This document shows positions 1-12,600 of a DNA stretch of 64,000 nucleotides, one piece after another (positions within the stretch are counted from its first letter, which is position 1; each line of letters starts with the position of its first letter). The stretch comes from Apostichopus japonicus (taxonomy: Eukaryota > Echinodermata > Holothuroidea > Aspidochirotida > Stichopodidae): assembly GCF_037975245.1 (NCBI RefSeq), contig NC_092583.1, positions 16,888,764 to 16,952,763 of the forward strand, written 5' to 3'. The notes below the pieces were generated by a model that worked only from the letters and a program-made list of their open reading frames with translations, was not told the DNA's origin and did no database searches. The position numbers were made by a program, and so were the translations under genes.

Positions 1-434
1 GACAGTGAATTTAAAGCAGTTTTTTGCATTTGCTAACAATTTTCCCAAAATTTATCAGGTATTACTCGAAGTAAGATTGTATTTGATCGACAAACTAATA
101 GGTTTTTTCAACCGATAAGTGTGAATGACTAAGTAATTAACGAATTTGATAGTATCGTGAACTCCTCGTTGCCAAAACAATTGTATTATTAATATTCTAA
201 AGCATAATTACAAACATTTAAAACCCACGACTAATTCCTTAAATTGGAAGTTGAATGCATCCTCATGATTGTAGTGTTATACTGTATGATCTGAACTATT
301 AAGTCTACGTTTTAGAATTGGAAGCAAATAATGTCAAAGATTATCTTTATTATACAATAAGTGAAACCTGCTCTGCACAGACATTGTGTTTGTTTTCATC
401 TTTTCTCCAATGATTATGTTCTTCTTTTACACAG
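1..434 (+). other. LARP4-like intron, 3' part
   Basis: AT-rich sequence ending in a pyrimidine tract and acceptor at 434. No other feature seen. Confidence 0.6.
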
Positions 435-674
435 GCGAGGATAAAAGCCAAACCTCTCCAGAGATTTACCTACACCCCTACTAAGGTCAACAATGGGTTT
501 ACAGCGCCCGTTGGACCAGCACAGCCAGTGTACCAACCACAGTTTCCGTTTCCCCCTACCCAGCCTAACAGGGTCAATGGGGTAACCAATACTCCTCAGT
601 ACCAGGCATTCTACCCAAACGTCATTCCGCCATCATGGCCTACTAGTCCTACCTATTTCGATCCTGCCAATATG
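435..674 (+). CDS. LARP4: LARP4-like exon A (RRM end, Pro/Tyr-rich)
   Basis: 240 nt, phase 0 on both sides. Acceptor ttttacacag at its left, donor gtgagt at its right. Starts ARIKAKPLQRFTYTP and ends PTYFDPANM. The first six residues fit the last strand of the LARP4 RRM; the rest is a disordered Pro/Gln/Tyr-rich region. Confidence 0.85.
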
Positions 675-3600
675 GTGAGTCGACCATTGGAATTTGCAGA
701 GGCAATTACGATCTATTTTAAACAGTGACATCTAATGTGTGATAATATTTCTGATGTGTTCTTGCCTGTTCACTTGTTCCTATGTAGACCTGTACCACCA
801 CCACCTCCAACAAAATAGGAGGGAGGGAGGGGGGAAGGTTTGGTCTTGAAAGAAGTGCAAATGAGTAAAGAATGTTGCAATTATTTTATAGTTGAGGCTG
901 TGAATTAAGCTTGCTTAAGTGACCCATCTGTACAAATAAACTTTGTTAAAAAATGTACCTACAAACGCACACAAAGGGATGGTAGTCTTTAAATATTTCA
1001 TTGTTAGTAGCGGTTCTGCTACGTATTATATTTATCTTCACTTTATGATGCCATATTTAATATACTACTGCAAGGTCACCATCTGTGGTTTAAGTATATG
1101 TCCCCCAACCCACCATCCACATACTCCCACTAGTCCACAGTAAATCCACATGCTAGCACAAGTTGATTTTAAAGAACTATGTGTCCAGATGTCAAGTTAT
1201 AAAGACATTTGTTCAACTATTAAGAACAAAACATACCTAACAACCAAGTGTGTGTGTTTCTATGTCTGTTCAACTATTTTTAGTGCTGTTGCATGTGTGA
1301 AAGCAGTTTCATGCTTGAATAAAACTGGTCTGCAAGTAGTTACTATGAAACAAAGACAAGCATTAAATGTGGTGTGAATGCAGCATAAGAATAAAAGCAA
1401 ATAGAAATATGCAATCAAGGGGGATAGTTTGATGTAACATTAAAACCTTTTGAACTTTTAAACCCCCTCCACCCCCCTGACCTTTCCACTGTGAAAGACA
1501 CTTTACGTATTTTCATTAATGCTCCTTTCCTGGTAGTGGTGAGGCTATGCTTGACTTATGCTGCAGCTCTCTGTTAAAATGTCAAGGCCAGAAATAAAAT
1601 TGTCAGTAATGAAGTATGAGGAGATTGTGCTTTTGTTGAAAGGAGCTTCTTGGGTTTGCTGGTCTTCTGGACTTTGTCTTCTCCTTCTTAAATTCTTTCC
1701 ATATTTATATGAAATGAAATAATAATGAGCCATTAGTTGCAAAGAAGAGGATTACTTTATCGCAAATAATATGACTATACAATGTCATTTGTCTGTAGCA
1801 GTATGTTTGGTACAACTCTTGCTAGAAAACAGGTGCTGAGAAATTATCGGTGTTGTTTAAATCATAATTTAGAGATCAGTTTCCCTAGATCGATGTCTTA
1901 TAAAGGAATTTATTTTTAAAATTGATATAAAGTTACAAGTGTTTTAGTCCATAAACATGTATTCAGTGATTACCATGTAAGCCTTGGTAACCCAACTATT
2001 GCAACAATCTATTGTTCAAGTCTTGATTATCCTCCCCTCCTCCCTCCTCCCTCCTCCCTCCTCCCTCCTCCCTCCTCCCTCCTCCCTCCTCCCTCCTCCC
2101 TCCTCCCTCCTCCCTCCTCCCTCCCCCCTCCCCTCCCCCTCCCCTCCTCTCCTCCCTCCCTCCTCCCTCCCTCCCCCCTCCCTCCCTCCCCCTCCCTCCC
2201 TCCCTCCCTCCTCCCTCCCTCCTCCCTCCCTCCTCCCTCCTCCCTCCTCCCTCCTCCCTCCTCCCTCCTCCCTCCTCCCTCCTCCCTCCTCCCTCCTCCC
2301 TCCTCCCTCCTCCCTCCTCCCTCCTCTCATCATTCCCCTGTGTGTCTGCCATCATTTAATATTGTTAATTATAGACTTCCCTTTAATATGTTTGTTAATA
2401 CAGGTCTATCTTTAGTAGTGCCCTTTTTGTTTTTTACTCTTCTCTGTTAGGTCGTGAGTGTAAAGCCTAAAACTACACTTGTTTTTGTTTCTTTTCAGTC
2501 GGCATACGGACCACCAAGTGCCTTTCCTCATCACAACTACCAGGTGACAGGGGTTGCCAGGTACCAAGGAACAAGGACTAAGTAAGGAATGATACTAATT
2601 ACTGATTTTCATCACAATGTGTTATTCTGGTACACAGTTATTTCTGTAATACAGACCATAACAAATTAGCAGTGTGCACTGCCAGTTATTTATAGGAACA
2701 GAAGTAATGTGATATTCTTATCATATACTTTCTCTGGTTCCTCAACAAACCATTTTAGGAAGTGAAATGGTAAAAACAGTACATAAACCCCTTAAATGTT
2801 GCCCTTACACATTGTATTGTGGAAAATGAAGCTATGATAGGGAAGCGACCAAATTATACACCTAATCACACAATAATAATTTAATGATAGAAGCCATCAA
2901 AATTAACATAGCTTTTAAGTTGTCGATTTGAGATTTAACAGCCTAGACATGTGTGTATATAATTATGGGTCAGACTGGTATGAAAGTTTTTAAACTTTCA
3001 TAAGGTTAGTAAATGAATTGTGTTATTGAGAACTTAAATCATTAGTATGCAAATTAAAAGATTTGCATATTCTTTCCTCCTAACAGCTGTTGTTTCATAA
3101 CCATATTCCACCTAACAGATTCACTTAAGTTACTATGGCAATCTTCTGTTAATTTACTATGAAATTATTTATCCTCAAATAATCCTTGAGAATAAAAGCT
3201 CCAGTCTGGGTGCTTGTATTTAAATTAGCTTAAATACCTCTGCTATGAACATGTGTGTAGGTCTAAGCTAAGTGTTGTTACACTGTGTTGACCAGTACTA
3301 ACAGACCTTTTTTTGGCAATTTTAAAATCTGTTGTTTTGCAGCAGGCCATTAATGCAAGTCTGTTATTTCCATGGTTGAATTATTCCATTAACTTTAGTA
3401 AGGGTATTTTGCAGCACACAAAGTTCTTTGTCCTAAACACCTGACTACTGCAATTGTGTAAAATACTCTTGCAAATAATAAAATAATAAAAATAAGTTAG
3501 GAGTGTGATGTATGGTTGTCAAAACAATTTTAGAAAGACAAACAACTTTGTTGCTGAACAATACCCCGCCTAAATAAATGGAACAATTCAACTGGGGAGA

Positions 3601-6600
3601 TAGGAGACTTGATCCTGATAATGAAGTTTGTATTAAATGGTTAGAGGTAGTATGCTGGAAATGCTTCAAGTTGCATTTCAGTGCCCTTGTTGTTGATTTG
3701 AACATTTTTTACGCTACATTTAAAGATAATGGTGACTACAGATTATCAAGACATATGTTAAGGAAGTGGTGCTCGTTAGGCCTTTTATGGTGTAGAAATG
3801 TCCAAAATATCTAAGCTAACAGGTACTCCAAGGAACTGTTGACAAGAAAGATAATCAGAATTGCATCCAAAATGCTTGTGTTAGGACTGATTTTTTGCTG
3901 ATTTGGCTTTTCTCCATCTCTTCATTGTCAAAGTTCAAGAGATAGATAGAGGAAGCGTTTCTTTCAAGTATCTGTTCACTGCCCCATAGGCCCTGTAAAT
4001 GTCAAACCTGTGAAGTGACATTTTGGACATTAGTAGTGTCTATTGAGGATGCCAAAAATCCTCTTAAATATTTCACGGTCCCTTTACCTTGTCAAGTCTT
4101 AGTGAGGACTCTTTCAGGTACTTAACAGTATGCCTATAGTTCAGAGAGTACAAATGAGCGATAGCTCAATCAGTGGACAGTCCAGAGAAAATAAATATTA
4201 TATTTTTGAGCTAGTGTCCTCGTAATTCTGTCGGTGGGATTATGCTATTTTGCTTTGTTGCTTGACATGGTATTAGCTATACCATTCCCTGGAGGGGTGG
4301 GGGAAGCTGTTCCACAACAGATACTAAGAAAAACCTATTAAAGAAAAAATAATGAGATCTTTCAGTTTGAACAGTGTCCTCTTTTTTGCCAAATTTGCCA
4401 TTGATCCCAGTAGGAACAGATCAGGAATAAAAGAAGATTGGATCTCATCAGGATCCACATGTTTTCCTACTACCCCTTCTACTACCCATTTCCACCTTCC
4501 CTCTTCTCTCCCTCCCTGGTTCCTCCCCTCACCCTCAACCTTCCACCTTTCTGAACAGACATACAGTAATAGTAGCTGAGAGACAAAAGATGTATAAAAT
4601 ATGTAGAATTATTAGAGAACCAAGGACAGGAGGGAATACAATCAAAGTAGCGGCGATTGCTTTATTTACATAAATGGGAGACAAAATTCTGTCATGAATT
4701 TCTATAATTGAGGCCCCCTCCATCTCTGGTGGTATTTTTGTCTCTGAAGCATCTTTGCTGCGGATTGGCCCTTTTATGCATCAGTAACTTACTATGTGGA
4801 TAGAAAATGGAATGATAGAACTATCTCTGACAAGGGCTTGCTGTGAATAAGGATGACGTAAAACTTTTCACTTTTCCTGTTTAAATAATTGTCAATTATT
4901 ATTGTAAAATTATTATTAAAAGAAACAGCGGGTGGATGGGCTATTAAGTAGAGAAAAAAAACATCTTTGAGCGTATATATTTATCAGAATAAAGTCAATC
5001 AATGAAAAATGTTTCAAGAAATTCATGATTGCATGGTGTAAACTTTGGATTCCTATAATCTTAACATCTTAGAATTCCTAGAAAAATGATTTTTTCATGA
5101 TTAATGTGAATGGTTAATCCTTGTTAATCCTAGTATGCTGATGCTGAATTGACAGTAGTGACTCTGTTGCTGTGGTCTTGAATGTGAAGTCAAAGATTAT
5201 CAAGAAGTATTAGGACATTAGGTAACCTGTTGTTTTACTCAATTTCCTTATACTTGGCAGGAACAATAACAGAATCCATCCCAGGTCTGTGAGCACCCCA
5301 GAATTACCGTCATCCGACCGCATCAGCCTTAATGATGCAAGTCCTACGATAAAGACGAACAACATGGAGAGACATAGTCTACCAAATGGGTCCATCTCCC
5401 CAGCCTTAGTCAGCCAACGTGAGATGGAGAGGAGAGAGGATACAAAGAGGAAGGTTGGTGTATATGCTCAAGGGCGGTCATCAGATGATGCAGTCATTAC
5501 TAACAGGTAAGATCAAAGAACCAATTGAAGAAGAATGGTCTACTGAAAATTAACAAAGATTGCTGTTTTCACATTGGATTTCCAAAGTAGCTGAACCTTG
5601 AAAGACTAAACAACCCCTTTTCATGTTGTTAATTGCCATGGGTGTGTATGTATATGTGTGGTTATGTGAGTGTGTTCATGTGTATGTATATGCATCCATT
5701 TTCAGTGATACCCTAGTGTGCCATGATATCTCATATTATTCACATCAGCACTGCTTATATTTCATGTGTGAATTGCAAGAGAAAGTACAAGACCCTGCTT
5801 TTGAGAGAAGATAATGTGAAAATCTTAAACACTCAACATTTTAACCACAAAGATTAGTAGTTATTGATGTGCAATTTGCATAAGGTCAAAGGTCAGTTGA
5901 AGTTAAAACCTGAAACCTTGTAAACACAATATCCCCAGATGTCCAACTTTAGTACTTCCCATGGTTGTGACTCTGAATATGTGCAAGAAATTTAATATTT
6001 GCAATCAAAATTACGTGAGGTCAGAGAGGGGCCAAATTGACCCTCTTGAAAACATATAAAAGGACCATAACATCATAAAGGATATCTGACAGTTTCCTAC
6101 CATTAGTACAAACAATTGATTGCTTTCAGTAAAAAATATCTTTGGCATGGTTGTCTTTATAAATATCTTAATGTTTCCTACAAGGGGGTGGGTGGGGAAG
6201 GGGAATCTTTACTGATTATTTGTCGAGTGATTGGTGTGTTTTTTCCCTCAGACCTTTTTATTAGCTACCTTAGGTGGGGCCAGTGGGCCTCAGTCTCACC
6301 AAATGTTAGTCTGCCCCCATCCCCCCAAAACTGGATTTTTTTTTTTAGAAAATAGATTCTGCCTACACCCCCTTCCCCTCCATAAAAAAATGCATCAGAC
6401 CCCTTAACAAAGAAGTATAGCTACACTCCTGTCAGGGCTTTAGACACTACTACCTATCTACCTAAGGTTTGTATGTTGTGAACTTTACCAACTCTCAGAG
6501 TGAAACAGAGACTACAGGGAAACCTTGTATGGTCAGAATTCCCTTGAAGCTGTTTCAAGGATCGTAACAACAGAAAGAACCTTATTTAATCACCCAATGC

Positions 6601-9600
6601 TTAATATGTAGAATACAGACTCCACTGTTACTGAGCCCTCCAAGAGCTCACTGAAGACACATTAGAGAGACAGTTTATTTTGAACTGTATTTCACAAGTT
6701 TTCCTTGTCTTCAAATTTAGCCTTGAAAATCTTCAACCTTGGAAAATTTGTCAGTTTTAGTGTGTTCTCTCTTCCTAAAGGTAAATTAATGCCTTGGAAA
6801 GCCCTTGGGGCTCCTTATGACATTGATTTTCGTTTGATTATTCTGCGGTAAAAATATTCTGTCACAGGGGAAAACCCTTGATTCTTGGAGGTACACTGGG
6901 AATGATTTCAGTGAGAATTTTCCCATCAATATGCATTTCCTGCTTCTGGGAAATGAATGTGCCTTGTTTGAAAGATGGTTGTTTACTTTTCTAATTTGAA
7001 CAGGAGGAATGTCAATAGCTTGCCTCAAACGTCTCACAGATTTCGGAAAAGGCACGAAGACAAATTATCTTCCTTTCATAAAAAGAAAGAAGAGGTAGTG
7101 GAAGTTACCCCTCCTTCGCCTCCAGACCTTTCCTCTTTCCCCCCTTTGCCGGGGAGGCCAGTCGCCTCGAGTGAAGTTGGTAAGGAAAATGGGGATGAAC
7201 AGGTGTTTACACCGATGGCAGATATTGTGAAAGGAGTCAAGGATCCAAAGGTCAGTTTGTTGCCCTTTCCCTCTTCTTATGTCTACTTACTGCTTTATTA
7301 ATAGTTGATTTAAGGTTCCATGTATTGTAGATGTATATTAAAAGTATCAGTATGTCTTTTCATTACAATTTGAAAAAAAAAAAAACATGCAATTTAGTAA
7401 CGTTGTCAGGAAATAGTCATTAATTTTCGTTTTTTATCCTGTTCAACTTCTTGAGGCTCTGCTGAATTTGTTCTAGTTACTGTGTCTTTAAAACATTAAA
7501 TGCAAAAAACATTCATGAATGGTGGGTACTGTGGTTGGTTGCCCTTAAGGTATAATATAGTGGTGTGGCAGTAGTCATGGTAACAGGAATTGAACTGAAC
7601 ACTGTTTAAAGGTTGTGTTGAGTTAGTAAGCATCTGGTGGTATCCATCTGTAACACAAAGGAAACATAAGGCCTATAAAAAGGTTAACTTTTATTGTAGT
7701 AGGAGTAGTAGTAGTTACCCCAGACAACAAAAATTATTCAAAATTAAACTAAAAGAAAAGCAGTACATTAAATTTGTGAGACACAAAATGTACTGCGACA
7801 GTTTGAATGTTCAATAACTCCGATGATTATGAGCATCAACCAATTGATTATAAATGACATGTTGATCTCATAGTTAGATTTAAGGATACCTAAACCCGTC
7901 AATTTACCACATTGTTGGTCCTCAGAATGGTACAAAGTAACAACCTCACTCAAAATACCATCGTTATAAGTCACTGTGTGAGCAATTGAAAAATACTGTT
8001 TATGTTGTTATTTTTATTGTTTCTACAGAGACCACCTGTCAAAGCTCCTGAGAGTAAGCAACGTCCCAAAGAAAGTGCAACTATTACTAACGTATCATCA
8101 TCATCGTCATCGTCATCAACATCATCATCGTCATCTAATGAACCTGTTAAACCCACTGAGAAGGAGGAACCTGTGCAGTCTCAGCAGCACCATCAACACC
8201 AGCAAGGTCCCAAACAACCCTCAGTCAGGTAAATTAACACTCACCCTCACCCCATCACTTTATGCTAGAACATCACCACACATATTCAAATACCTGAGTC
8301 TAAATACCTCTCAGCTGCACCACCAGCAAATGTACCAAACACCCCTAAGTTAGTTTAATTAACACCCCCTCTTCTTCCCCCCCCCCCAAAATTGTGCTAG
8401 AACAAGACTCACATCGTTAGATACCTGAGTCTAAATACCTTTTAGTTACAACAACAGCAGCACCACCAGCAAGATCTCACTGACATACAGTCAGGTAAGG
8501 TAACCCTTCCTCTCCCACTAACATTATGCTACAACAACCCCCACATTCGTACAAACCTTAGTCTAAACAAGTCTCAGCAGCAAGAACAGAAGACAAAATA
8601 TTACCAAAATTACTACTTTTTTTTTACAATTTATTTATTAGTTGGTGTTTTGATCAGTTTTAGTCTCTTGTTTGTTGTTTGTCCTACTTAATTAGTCAAA
8701 CCTTTTAAGACTAAACTTTCCCTGTATGTACTTTGCATCACCCACTTGTTTTCATATTTGACACAAATACCTCGGCAGGAACTAGTCTGCTATTGTAAGC
8801 TCTTTGGCACTCAATCAAGGCTCTTACCCGTGAGATTAAAATTTGCTCATTTGTCTGTTCTGGTAAGAAGTAAAACAGGATGTTTTTCATTTGTTTTCAC
8901 TGTCTCCATTTTCCTTGCAGCCACGGTCACACTCAAGTAGTTCCTCCACCGTCAGACGCCGATCGGAAAATTGCCAAAGCAGACACAACAGACGACAAGA
9001 ACAGAACAACTCATCACCCACCACATGGCCCCTCCTCTTCAACAGTTGCCATGACAACAGTGACCTCATCTTCTTCAGCGGTTACCACAGCAACTAGTGC
9101 TGTGATGTCAGTCAATTCATCGTCAGGTGCCTCAGGGAATCCAGGGAAGGTATCAGCAGCAGCTGCAAGTATGGTAAGAAGGACTTCCTTTCTGGTTAAA
9201 CCGTCTGTTTTAATTTTTTATAGGTTTGTTGATAACAGCAAGTTGTTGTTTGTAAATGTGGTTATTTTATTTATTTCTTCTTTTTGTCTTGTCCACTTTG
9301 AATAAATTCTTGTCTTAGGGGGTTGTCAATAGCAGGAGTGTAGAGGATGCTGGGTTTGCAAAAGTGCATGTCAATATTCTCTTGGTTTGTGTGGAGATGT
9401 TTGCCATGGTTTTGTGAACCTCATGTGAACTCTGTTTAGCAATGGGTAATTAGTAGAAGGAGAGCTGCTGAGGTAATTCAGTGGTTCTATGTATTTGAAT
9501 GAACAATGAATGTGGAAAGTGGAAACACTGAAGTAGTTTGGTAAACATTGAAAGGTCATTGGATTTCTGTTAATTAGTATTAAACCAGAGAGGTTGGCAA

Positions 9601-12600
9601 AGCTCTAATGGTATGGCAATGTGTATTACTACTATATGACATGTAGTTAAGAGAAAAGGGCAGATGGGAAAGCTGTTTTGGGGAAAGAATTTGGGAAGGA
9701 ATTAAGGAGCAATGCTGTCAATTTGGATTGGCCACTTGCTGCGATTTGGTTAAGGCTATAAAAAAGCAATGTTAAGGTTTGACAGTTTTTGTTTGTTTGT
9801 TTGTGTATTTATATCTTTATATTTGGTCTAAATGGGAGATTGGGGGGGGGATGGGGGGTGGGGTGGGGTTAGGGGATGGGGGTTCAGTGTAGAGATTTTT
9901 ATTGACAAAAATATAAACTTGTTCTACATTTTGATAGTATTTTAAACCCAGCATACATACAAGAAAGTACAAAAAAAAAAAAAAAAAAAAATTGCTACAT
10001 TTTATGATTGCACATTGGCTGGTAATTTTATCATGTGAAGAGAAGTCAAAAGTCATTTGGAAAAATGACTTGAGAGTCAACTGAAGCTGGTTTCTTGAAG
10101 TTTCTGTTTTGTGATTCTGTTTGGGATAGGATATTATTCCCTTTGTTTGACTTTTTCATGTAGAGTATGTCACTTACGAAACAATTTTCCAAGGCACTGA
10201 AATTCCTTGCAGAGTTAACAAATCAGCCTCAGTAGATGTTGATGGTAGGATAAGATTTTGCATCCATTTGCATCCATAATTTAAAAAAAAGAAAAGAGGA
10301 ATATGAAAAACAAGTAGTTGCCTCGTTATCCTCTTAGGAAGCTGCTGCAACCTCAATCATCAATTTCATGTTTCAACAGAGATACTTCAGCCTTGAGAAT
10401 GTTATTATGCTCTATCACACTGCTCTTGTATGTGTCAGACTCAGGTGGACGTAAGAGCAGTTGCCATAGCAACCTACTAATCAAAATCCTTGTTTGTGTG
10501 TGTTTTACCTCAAGATCTTGTGATAAAATGCATTTTTTTGCAGTAGAATATTCAGTTTGTTAGGTAAAGTGTGCCTGGAAAGACTGCCAGGGATTAGGAA
10601 AGGTTACAAAAGGCAAGAAAGCTGTGTTGCTGATGGAAATGCTGGTGTAGTTTGATTTCTTATGTTTCTATGGGTTGAAAGGTATTTATAGGTTACTAGT
10701 GTATTGTTTAAACAACATTTAGGAGTTGGGTAAAATAGTCACTACTAGTTTAAAACTAAAATCACATAACAGTGCAGTGTAAAATGTCAAAGTTGGTGGA
10801 ATTTGCTGAAAAGCATTGCTTTTAACACTGACAAGAAAATGATTTTAGGGACAAAAGTTTCATAATTGAAATGAAAGCATTACTCAGTCGCTAACTGAGT
10901 ATTACTTTCTAGGAAGATCATTTATTAGGCTTTCTTAGATAAAACAATGGCAAGTCTCATATTTTGAGTAATATGTCAATTTTCTTGACAAAAATAAAAG
11001 AAAGAGCTGCTAATTGATGGAAATGCAAGAGAAAAAATTAAAGATAAAATCATGGACTTGTTGAGATTGGCCTTTTTGGAGATCAGATTTGGTATTTTAA
11101 TTCAATTAGAAATTAAAAAGAAGTAAAGACTGTCTTTTGGTTCAGAATGAATTTACAAAGAAGAGGGAAAGCTGAGTGAAGAATGTTTCGAGTCAGAACA
11201 TAGTTGTTTTAGCTACACTATCTTATGTTAACTCTTATTTCTGAACTTTCCTTGATTCTGCTTGTAAATTTATCCTTTCACATGTTGTATTCTTACTCTT
11301 TTAAATATGTACTATTATGCGAGCATGCAATTTCCCTCTGGGATATAATAAAGTTATACTTACTTTCTTACTGAGAAGAATCTAATTTGTGTAAAAGTAA
11401 GTTGGCCTGACGTTTCGATCCTAGCAGGATCTTCTTCAAAGGTTAAATGACAAGTAACAGTAACAGAAGGGACAAAAACATGCACTGTGTACAGATAGGT
11501 TAATGAGCATGGTGAATACAAAGAGATAGATGAAAGGGGATTAGTAGACAAGGGATGGAGAGAAGAAAGAAACCAACAGGGGGGGGGGGGGGGGAAGTGG
11601 AGAGGTAGGAGATAAACAGTGGAGGGACAAAGAGAGGATTAAGGGAAGGGGTTAGGGAATAAACTGGAGAAGGACAAAGACAGAAAGGTGTGGAGAAAAA
11701 AGGGTGGAAGAGAGCTATGAGAAGAGGAGTGATGGGGGGGGGGGGCAAGGGGAGAAGGAGGGGGGACAGAAGAAAAGTTAGTTATGTCCTTCCTGAATGT
11801 TTCTAATTTTAAATAATACTTGCATAGAGCCTTGATAACTTCAAGGTACATCTGGACCTTTGGTCTTATTTTGGTCTGATAAACTTGCATTTATCAATAT
11901 GCTTTTAATATTGATAAATGCAAGGTAATGCACATTGGTAGGAGCAACCAAAAGTTTACATACAATCTTAATGGTGTGGAGTTACAGGAGGTCTCTGTTG
12001 AAAGAGACCAAGGTATCTACATTGACTCATCTCTGCAACCTTCTAAACATTGTCTTGAAGCTGCTAAAAGAGGTAATAGGGTTTTAGGTATGATCAAGAG
12101 GAACTTCAGTTTTCTGAAAGAGGACATCGTAGTTAGGCTTTATAAGCAGTTGGTTAGGCCTCATCTGGAGTATGCTGTGCAGGCTTGGAACCCATATTTT
12201 GCTAAGGATAAGGAAGTACTTGAAAAGGTCCAGAGGAGGGCTACTAGGATGATTAGTTCCTTAAAGAGTGTTCCTTATAATAGGCGGTTACAACTGTTGA
12301 ATCTCACCACACTGGAGCTTAGGAGGTTACGTGGGGACTTGATCCAGGTTTTCAAGATTGTGTATGGTTTCGACAATTTATCCTTTACTGACTTTTTCAT
12401 GTTTGCTAACAGTAGTTGTACCAGAGGTCATTGTCTTAAACTCCAAAAGTCACATAGTAGGATTAATATTCGGCATAACTTTTTCTCTAATAGGGTTGTC
12501 AATGAGTGGAATGGTTTGCCTGAGAAAGTTGTACTTGCAAGTAGTGTCAATGGGTTTAAGAATGCTTTAGACAAGCACTTTAAGCATTGTAATCGGGTCT

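Noticed and set aside
1984-2415. Long Pro/Ser/Leu and Arg/Glu/Gly open frames on both strands
   Set aside because: They are translations of the CTCCCT tract and have no splice or start support.
8446-8497. Extra LARP4-like exon with acceptor and gtaagg donor
   Set aside because: Inclusion would change the frame of the following exon and hit a stop; kept only as a pseudo-exon finding.
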